Below are positions 1 to 4,459 of a stretch of 8,515 nucleotides of DNA, piece by piece. Within the stretch, counting starts at the first letter, position 1. Each line of letters starts with the position of its first letter. The position numbers and the translations under genes are program-made. The notes beneath the pieces are model-generated. The model was not told the origin of the DNA. It searched no databases and saw nothing but the letters and a program-made list of their open reading frames with translations. Origin of the DNA: CAYLGY01 sp964383325 (GTDB taxonomy: Bacteria > Pseudomonadota > Alphaproteobacteria > Rhizobiales > Rhizobiaceae); NCBI GenBank assembly GCA_964383325.1, contig CAYLGY010000101.1, positions 1 through 8,515 on the forward strand, read 5' to 3'.

Positions 1-146
1 CGACAATCGCAGATGGTCCCCTTCGCAGCCTTGACCAAGACGGATACTCTAGCTGACGAAGGTTCAGGTCAGATGCTACCGGCCGAACTGGCAGCGCGGG
101 CCGGAGAGACGGGTAACAGAATGTAGCTGAGACACAGGTCAGAATT
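1..146. other. Gene-free left edge, possible non-coding 3' flank of the IS relic
   Basis: I see no gene here. Read on the minus strand, the bases just after the relic's stop codon include a GTTACCCGTCTCTCCGG-like stretch (about 98-116). It resembles the non-coding tail I associate with IS elements of this type, so the IS remnant may extend to about position 90. This is recognition from memory, not an alignment. The 9-base word CAGGTCAGA occurs twice in the same orientation (65-73 and 135-143), which may be chance. No terminal inverted repeat of an IS could be identified. Confidence 0.3.
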
Positions 147-408
147 TCATGCTCGATAAGGGTTGTCGATTGTCTGCACGGTCCTCTGTTCCAGATCGAT
201 ATATCCCGGATCATAGTCGAGGAAACTCACGAGCCCGATGACGTCGTCCACCTCGCGCAAGACGAGCATCGGCCGGAAGATCCGGTCGAGAGGATGATCT
301 CTCTTCCTTGCCATGCAGATTCGCCCGCAACGGGTGACCCGCACGATCCGATCGTGAAACGGTTCGTCCCGGCGGGCGATAAGTCCGCGGGGAAGGTGTA
401 TGGATTTC
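147..408 (-). pseudogene. C-terminal remnant of an IS-type transposase (integrase-core family), frameshifted
   Basis: Positions 365-147 (minus strand) translate to about 72 residues. They contain the pattern PFHDR...VTRCGRICM...REVDDVIGLVSFLDYDPGYIDLEQRT...DNP and end in TGA at 149-147. This matches the conserved C-terminal tail of a widespread group of alphaproteobacterial integrase-core transposases (IS481-like), usually ending around VSFMDYDLGYxDLEQ...DNPFG. Immediately upstream the likeness continues in another frame (about 408-370, containing HTPSPRTYR), which suggests a frameshift. The DDE catalytic core and N-terminal helix-turn-helix are missing from the window, and a palindromic repeat lies just upstream at 441-471. 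I therefore read it as a dead relic of an old insertion. The family is assigned by eye from memory. A short unrelated ORF is the alternative, but the density of conserved positions makes that less likely. Confidence 0.65.
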
Positions 409-440
409 GCCTGGACAGCCACCGCCGAGCCCATGGTGGG

Positions 441-471
441 AGAAAGCGGGCTCCACTTTCCGGGATCATGC
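441..471 (-). repeat. Rhizobiales-type short palindromic repeat, copy 1
   Basis: On the minus strand this reads GCATGATCCCGGAAAG, a short spacer (TGGAGCC), then CGCTTTCT. It matches the left arm and core of the copy at 4354-4399, with a few substitutions in the right arm (the CTTTCCG arm is CTTTCTC here). The core can fold into a hairpin. It sits directly beside the transposase relic, in inverted orientation relative to the two copies near 4400. The remaining bases to the next gene (472-569) show no gene, no convincing terminator and no other repeat. Confidence 0.75.
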
Positions 472-569
472 GCTGAACCGTCTTCCAGCCCGGAAGGGAG
501 CTCGCCACCGCCTTCAGACGGTCGGATGGTCGCCCTTCACCCCGCCGCAGGATCGAGGCTCGAATGGAA

Positions 570-2153
570 CTAGACTCTTGCTTCGGGTGCGATCTTTTCC
601 TTCCGCAGAGTCGCGCCCCAGCTGCGCAGAGACTGCCAGCCCTTCTTGACCGTCTCTACCCCTGACACAAGGCCGTTCTGAATCTTCTTGAACAAGGAGG
701 GCTTTTTCCGGGGGAACGCAGTGTCAAGGACCCGGTGCCTGGTTTTCTCAAGTCGGTGATTCAGTACTTTTGCCGCGGTATTTTCAAGCTCCATCTCCAG
801 GTAATTGTAGAACGAAGCATGTGATCTGAAATCAAACTGAATTCTGCCGACCTTGTCCCGTACCCCTGTAATGTATTCATGAAGCATGAGTCCATACAGG
901 CCGCTATTCTTCTGAATCGGTGTCTGCCTTCCTTCTGATTCCGGAGCACGTTCGGAAATAACGGGGCTAGACAGGTCCAGTCGGTTACGCTTGAACGGAA
1001 ATGTGACCAAGAAGCCTGTGCGATCCTTCAGTTCTGGCTTATGCAACTGCATCGTCACTACTTCCAGTTCGGAGAAGCAGTGCTGCGACAAGTTTTCCAC
1101 CGCGATCTTCATCGCATTGCAAATTCGTTGCAAGCTCGGGTCGAGAACGTCACCAGCCAGTTTCGGATCCTGTGAGGTCTTGTCCGAGAACGGATCGATG
1201 ATGGTCACGCCTTTCGTGGAAAGGAGGAGGGTGTAATATTTCTTTTGATCCTCACAATAAATATCCATGACATTCATTGCGGAATTTCCTCTTATCGCTC
1301 CGAGGGCGCTGAGGAATTCGAAGATCATCGGATCGTTTTCATCCCCGTCCCCGACTCCGATCAGTGGAATCGCGCCCAGATATCGGGAGGGGAGAAAATT
1401 GCCGGACTTCGCCTTGTCGTCAAATACCTTGCCATAGTTCTGAAGGGCTTCGAGCGAGAGGGACCGTTTGACATCGTTCTTTACAGGGGGCTGGGTCTCC
1501 GGATGATCGCCTTCGATTTCCTCCTTTTCCTGGTGGGGAGTTTCCGGAACTTCTTTCTCCACGGTTTGCTGCGTGCCATCGGTCCAGATCTCGAATTCCA
1601 GCGGTTCCGGCACGCCCTCGGTTTCTGACATCAGAAGCGGATTGTTGCCGATGGTCGGCTTCTGGATTTCGATTTCCTTTCTTACTTCCTGCTGCCGGGA
1701 GACCGACGCTCCCTGCAGGAGGTTCAGCAGCTCTTTCGTCATGAGCCGGGTAACCGAAAACTCGACCTGTTCTTTCTGGAGGTTGCGATTCAGCGTGGCG
1801 AGGTCCAGTCGGGTACCGTCCCTCGGCATGGATTGCGGGTCCAGCCTGCCGATGACGCGCCCGAGCGTGGCAGCCGTGCCTTCAGGGTCCATCCGGTGGA
1901 ATTTGAGCAGATAGTTCTGCGCCTTGGTGCGCAGGGCCCTGTTGGGGTGATAGCAGCACTCCGCAAGCCGGTCGGCATGCACATTGTTCATCCAGGCATG
2001 TTCGCGTCGGCTCGCTGCCTTTGCCAGCGTGAAGGTAGTGTCGAGTGACCTGAAGTGCGTCTCATTTGGCTTGCGCACTTCCAGCAGGCTTGTCCCGACC
2101 TGTGAATGGGATTGGTTTCCCCGAAAGTTATAGCGCCCTACGATCTCGTTCAT
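570..2153 (-). CDS. Unrecognised 527-residue protein; faint papain-like (clan CE) layout without catalytic residues
   Basis: I do not recognise this protein. It has no signal peptide and no membrane segment, so it is probably cytoplasmic or exported by a signal-independent route. Visible regions are: a helical N-terminal part (about 40-170); an acidic, proline-rich linker (about 176-228, rich in E, P, T and Q); a globular domain (about 231-390) with alternating hydrophobic strands, e.g. YYTLLL at 306-311 and GVTIID at 315-320; a second spacer (about 394-415); and a C-terminal helical part ending in a basic tail (482-527, 12 K/R against 3 acidic residues). The domain at 300-390 has a spacing reminiscent of YopJ/Ulp1-type folds, but Tyr stands where His is expected and DRTG (377-380) where DCG is expected. 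That link is speculation. The ATG at 2153 has no good ribosome binding site and overlaps the end of the 37-codon frame at 2241-2128, so translation may be coupled. G+C is lower than in the core genes: 29 of 60 bases at 1261-1320 against 48 of 60 at 7081-7140 within hom. This fits horizontal origin. Confidence 0.8.
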   Translation of the reverse strand: MNEIVGRYNFRGNQSHSQVGTSLLEVRKPNETHFRSLDTTFTLAKAASRREHAWMNNVHADRLAECCYHPNRALRTKAQNYLLKFHRMDPEGTAATLGRVIGRLDPQSMPRDGTRLDLATLNRNLQKEQVEFSVTRLMTKELLNLLQGASVSRQQEVRKEIEIQKPTIGNNPLLMSETEGVPEPLEFEIWTDGTQQTVEKEVPETPHQEKEEIEGDHPETQPPVKNDVKRSLSLEALQNYGKVFDDKAKSGNFLPSRYLGAIPLIGVGDGDENDPMIFEFLSALGAIRGNSAMNVMDIYCEDQKKYYTLLLSTKGVTIIDPFSDKTSQDPKLAGDVLDPSLQRICNAMKIAVENLSQHCFSELEVVTMQLHKPELKDRTGFLVTFPFKRNRLDLSSPVISERAPESEGRQTPIQKNSGLYGLMLHEYITGVRDKVGRIQFDFRSHASFYNYLEMELENTAAKVLNHRLEKTRHRVLDTAFPRKKPSLFKKIQNGLVSGVETVKKGWQSLRSWGATLRKEKIAPEARV

Positions 2154-2241
2154 CCGGAATTTCCCGATATTGCATGTTGTCGATCGGGAGTATAGCGATC
2201 GCGGCGATCTCGGTTGTGCCGGGCGGCACAGCTTCCGGCAT
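2128..2241 (-). CDS. Possible 37-residue leader or small ORF overlapping the 527-residue gene
   Basis: An ATG at 2241-2239 is preceded by AAAGGAG (2254-2248) with a 6-base gap, the best ribosome binding site on this strand in the region. The frame encodes 37 residues, beginning MPEAVPPGTTEIAAIAI and ending DERDRRAL, and stops 26 bases inside the 527-residue gene in a different frame. The product has no signal peptide, no membrane helix and no motif I know. Two roles are possible: a short co-translated protein or leader that brings ribosomes to the poorly signalled ATG at 2153, or the original N-terminus of the large protein separated by a frameshift. The first needs no sequence error, so I favour it. 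Dyad symmetry lies within its first codons (2215-2230). Confidence 0.45.
   Translation of the reverse strand: MPEAVPPGTTEIAAIAILPIDNMQYREIPDERDRRAL
2215..2230. repeat. Perfect inverted repeat TGTGCCG-GG-CGGCACA
   Basis: Two 7-base arms, TGTGCCG (2215-2221) and CGGCACA (2224-2230), are separated by two bases. The dyad lies inside codons 4-9 of the small ORF and upstream of the 527-residue gene. It could be an operator for a dimeric repressor or a hairpin near the translation start. There is no T-tract, so it is not a terminator. Chance occurrence in GC-rich DNA is possible. Confidence 0.35.
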
Positions 2242-2375
2242 TTCTCTCTCCTTTCGTGGCCATTCTGCCCGAGAGCCGCATTGGGCGCGACACGAAACGG
2301 AAATGTCGGATCTTCGGGAACAACCGGGCCGCTCCTTGATTAGAAGGCCGTTCAAGCCGCAAGGCACGACACATC

Positions 2376-2383
2376 AAGGAGGT
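2376..2383 (+). promoter_or_regulatory. Near-perfect Shine-Dalgarno sequence
   Basis: AAGGAGGT is an exact match to the anti-Shine-Dalgarno core of 16S rRNA. It is placed 8 bases before the ATG at 2392, fixing that start and predicting strong translation. A competing ATG at 2384 is too close to the site. Confidence 0.9.
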
Positions 2384-2391
2384 ATGAATTC

Positions 2392-2784
2392 ATGGCTACG
2401 AAACTGCTTATTGCTGCTGCATTGTCACTCGGTCTCGGTTCGGGACTCGCATTGGCTCAATCGGACACCACGGATTCGGCCGCTGGCGCGGCGCCCTCCA
2501 TGGACACCCAGTTGCCGGCCGGGTGGGAAGGCGCCATCGGCGATGCATTCTTCAGCGACACCGATGCGGGCACGCTTCGCACGGAAGCCGAAGTGAAGTC
2601 CGGTTTCGAAGGCTTGACGCCCGAGCAGCAGGCCCAGGTCCGCGCCCATTGTGATACTTACGACACCGCGGCCGCGGACACGATGGATACGACCGATGAC
2701 AGCCTGACCACGGGCAGCACGACCGACGATCCGATGTTGTCGGCTTCGCTGGAGCAGGTCTGCGATTGGGTCGGCAGCATGTAA
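2392..2784 (+). CDS. Small acidic exported protein, unknown function
   Basis: The 130-residue product starts with a clear Sec signal peptide: a Lys at position 4, a hydrophobic stretch at 5-21, and a likely cleavage after ALA-22 before QSD. This makes a mature periplasmic or secreted protein of about 108 residues. The mature part is acidic, rich in Asp, Thr, Ser and Ala, with two low-complexity runs of D/T (about 24-39 and 88-113). Between them is a more ordered stretch with LTPEQQAQVRAHC (75-87), and the end holds SLEQVCDWVGSM. The only cysteines, C87 and C124, could form a disulfide in the periplasm. I do not recognise the family with certainty; similar small exported proteins with a TPEQQ...C...C pattern seem to occur in alphaproteobacteria. 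The strong ribosome binding site and own terminator point to a monocistronic, well-expressed gene. It is divergent from the 527-residue gene across about 240 bases. Confidence 0.85.
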   Translation: MATKLLIAAALSLGLGSGLALAQSDTTDSAAGAAPSMDTQLPAGWEGAIGDAFFSDTDAGTLRTEAEVKSGFEGLTPEQQAQVRAHCDTYDTAAADTMDTTDDSLTTGSTTDDPMLSASLEQVCDWVGSM

Positions 2785-2813
2785 TCGCCAGGTTACGAGA
2801 TCCGGGCGGATCC

Positions 2814-2848
2814 ATGCGGGGCGGCACACAGCCGTCCCGCATTTTCTT
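2814..2848 (+). terminator. Rho-independent terminator of the acidic exported protein gene
   Basis: An 11-bp stem (2814-2824 with 2832-2842, one G-U pair) closes a 7-base loop and is followed by TTTCTT. It begins 30 bases after the stop codon. The T-rich tail is only on the plus-strand side, so it ends the plus-strand transcript. From 2849 to 2993, up to the tRNA, I see no gene. Confidence 0.85.
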
Positions 2849-2993
2849 GATTCGGTCAGCTTGCGGCTCTGGGGAAGTCAGCAGGAAGGATTTCGTTTGG
2901 GATTCGGCACGTGCAGACCGCTCAGCTGCTCATGGCGAAGAGGCCTTGTCTCAAGGGAATCACCCGCAGAATCATGCATGGGGAGCAGAAGAA

Positions 2994-3068
2994 TGGTACG
3001 CCCAAGGGGAATCGAACCCCTGTTTCCGCCGTGAAAGGGCGGCGTCCTAACCGCTAGACGATGGGCGC
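2994..3068 (-). tRNA. tRNA-Glu (anticodon UUC), CCA encoded
   Basis: The minus strand folds as a standard cloverleaf. The acceptor stem is GCGCCCA (3068-3062) with TGGGCGT (3004-2998), starting with a G1-U72 wobble. The D arm contains the usual TAGCGGTTAGGA, the anticodon loop is CTTTCAC (3037-3031) with UUC at 3035-3033, and the T arm carries GGTTCGATTCC. Discriminator A (2997) is followed by a genomic CCA (2996-2994). It decodes GAA and GAG. Its 3' end faces the accessory region to the left, the side where integrative elements usually insert. Confidence 0.97.
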
Positions 3069-3082
3069 CTGTGACCGAGGTC

Positions 3083-3111
3083 CTTATAGGTGGCTTTGAT
3101 GTAGTCAGCAA
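3083..3111 (-). promoter_or_regulatory. Probable promoter of the tRNA-Glu gene
   Basis: On the minus strand, TTGCTG (3111-3106) and TATAAG (3088-3083) are separated by exactly 17 bases. The -10 matches 5 of 6 sigma-70 positions, while the -35 shares only TTG. The predicted start near 3076 lies a few bases before the mature tRNA 5' end at 3068. Confidence 0.5.
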
Positions 3112-3163
3112 GCACCCCGACGGCAATCCCCGCAGAAAAATTCCATCCCGCTTTTCGTCCTCT

Positions 3164-4195
3164 TCAGGCCTTGCGCCGGCAACGCCAGTTCCAGTCGCGT
3201 TCCGGTCCCACATCGACATGGACAGAGGCGGTGTGGCAATAGGTCCCGACGCCGCCGCGTCCGGGCAGGGAGCGCACGAATTGCGCCAGATCCCACTTGC
3301 TGACGCCCGGCACCTGGATATCCGCTGCCGCGCAGGCCATGTGATAGGATTTCGGGGCGCCACGGACCCGCTTGTTGTGGGCAGGGCTGCGATAGCCGGA
3401 GGTGACAATCACTTTCTTGCCGAAGCGGCGTTCCACCGAGCGCAACACCCCGACCAGCGCGGGTTTCAGGCATGTCACATCGACATCCTCGCGCTGGCGC
3501 AGCAGCCCGTTTGGCGCCAGCCGGGCGAGACCCGCTGCGGATGCGACCCGATAGACTCCGTCATCCTCATTGAGGTCGATGTCGCGGTCATCGTCGAGGC
3601 CCGATTTGCGGGTGATCTCGAACAGCTGGTCCGTGCGCACGCCGGGCAGGGCGTCTTCTCCGGTCCGGAAATTGCGGGCGAGGGATGAAGTCTGGCGCGG
3701 TTTCGCCTCGGCGGCGCGAGCCGGCGCAGATCTCGTCGCCGTCGCCGCTGCCGCCTCGCGGACCACCGCAGGCTTCTTCGTTGTTGCCTGACCACCGGAC
3801 CAGAAGGCGGACAGCAGGCCCTTCTTCCTGGACGGGGGTGGTGATTCGGCAGATTCGACCGGGTCCTGCGATTCGGTTGGCGGCAACACCGCAGCGGATT
3901 CTTCCGGCTCGGCCGCCGCCTCACGCGAAGGCGATTCTGCCGATTCGGCAGGTGCGGCATCGTCCCGGGTGGCCGGGGCTTCGGATTCCACGTCAGGCGC
4001 CTTTACCGGCTCAGACAGGCCACCCGGGTTCTCCGCCAGGCTCAGGGAATCTTGCTCGATCGCTGCCGTCCCGAGGATGCTGGCAAAGGACAGGCCGCCG
4101 GCATCGCCCGAGCCACTCGAACTGCAACCGGCCAGCAAGGGACCTGCGAGAAGGGCTACCCTTGCGAGGCGGGCCAAATGGATGTCTTGCCTCAA
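3164..4195 (-). CDS. Peptidase M15 (D-Ala-D-Ala carboxypeptidase-like, YcbK type) lipoprotein
   Basis: The 343-residue product is a probable peptidoglycan-modifying lipoprotein. A short signal peptide ends in the lipobox LLAGC with Cys24 as the lipidated residue, followed by a long Ala/Glu/Ser/Pro-rich linker (about 60-170). The catalytic domain is at the C-terminus (about 240-340). It shows SGYRSP (266-271), S283-x-H285 and D292 as the first zinc-binding segment, and SVHVDVG (324-330) with H326 as the last ligand; it ends in DWNWRCRR, a pattern I associate with rhizobial members. The usual Gly of SxHxxGxAxD is Cys288 here, which also seems common in rhizobial homologues. Members of this zinc-peptidase fold cleave peptide stem bonds in the cell wall, but the exact substrate is unknown. 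The start is a TTG: AGGAGG (4209-4204) lies 8 bases upstream and the signal peptide follows directly. The gene sits alone between tRNA-Glu and the palindromic repeats. Confidence 0.88.
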   Translation of the reverse strand: MRQDIHLARLARVALLAGPLLAGCSSSGSGDAGGLSFASILGTAAIEQDSLSLAENPGGLSEPVKAPDVESEAPATRDDAAPAESAESPSREAAAEPEESAAVLPPTESQDPVESAESPPPSRKKGLLSAFWSGGQATTKKPAVVREAAAATATRSAPARAAEAKPRQTSSLARNFRTGEDALPGVRTDQLFEITRKSGLDDDRDIDLNEDDGVYRVASAAGLARLAPNGLLRQREDVDVTCLKPALVGVLRSVERRFGKKVIVTSGYRSPAHNKRVRGAPKSYHMACAAADIQVPGVSKWDLAQFVRSLPGRGGVGTYCHTASVHVDVGPERDWNWRCRRKA

Positions 4196-4353
4196 ACCAA
4201 TCCCCTCCTGGCACCTGCCAGGGTCTTCGAATCTCTCGAGCCCTCCCGCGCGGCGTCCCCCGGTGCCTCGCGTGCCGTGCCCATGCCAACAGATGGCGAC
4301 TGCCTACTCCGGCTATGGGCGGAATGCGGCAGGAACAAGGTGCTGAGAGTAAA

Positions 4354-4399
4354 GCATGATCCCGGAAAGTGGAACCCGCTTTCCGGAAGAAGATCATGC
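4354..4399. repeat. Rhizobiales-type short palindromic repeat, copy 2 (complete)
   Basis: The outer arms GCATGAT (4354-4360) and ATCATGC (4393-4399) are perfect inverted repeats. They enclose an inner hairpin, CCGGAAAG (4362-4369) with CTTTCCGG (4379-4386), extendable to about 11 pairs with one wobble. This is the most complete of the three copies. The transcript of either strand can form the stem, so it may stabilise mRNA ends or attenuate read-through between phaC and the M15 lipoprotein gene. Confidence 0.85.
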
Positions 4400-4421
4400 G
4401 ACAGGAAGGAATCCAGATCTA

Positions 4422-4459
4422 CGGAAAGTGGAACCCGCTTTCCGGGAGAAGATCATGCG
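4422..4459. repeat. Rhizobiales-type short palindromic repeat, copy 3 (left arm degenerate)
   Basis: The core hairpin (CGGAAAG 4422-4428, CTTTCCG 4438-4444) is identical to copy 2 and lies 59 bases downstream in the same orientation. The right arm GATCATGCG (4451-4459) is intact, while the left arm is replaced by an unrelated AGATCTA. It abuts the phaC stop codon (4462-4460), so the phaC transcript would fold it immediately after translation ends. I see no separate terminator for phaC. Confidence 0.85.

Noticed and set aside
1245..1628. 127-codon plus-strand frame inside the orphan gene
   Set aside because: It is opposite the longer 527-codon frame, has no ribosome binding site I could see, and has no recognisable motif.
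2332..2391. Sigma-70 or EcfG (GGAAC...GTT) promoter for the exported protein gene
   Set aside because: GGGAAC near 2319 has no GTT at the required spacing, and TTGATT (2336-2341) has no acceptable -10 at 16-18 bases.
2944..2956. Short hairpin CCTTG-TCT-CAAGG downstream of tRNA-Glu
   Set aside because: Only five base pairs and no T-tract on the minus strand, so it is too weak to call a terminator.
3685..4359. 224-codon and neighbouring plus-strand frames opposite the M15 lipoprotein gene
   Set aside because: They are low-complexity mirror images of the Ala/Glu/Pro linker of the real gene, without a convincing ribosome binding site.
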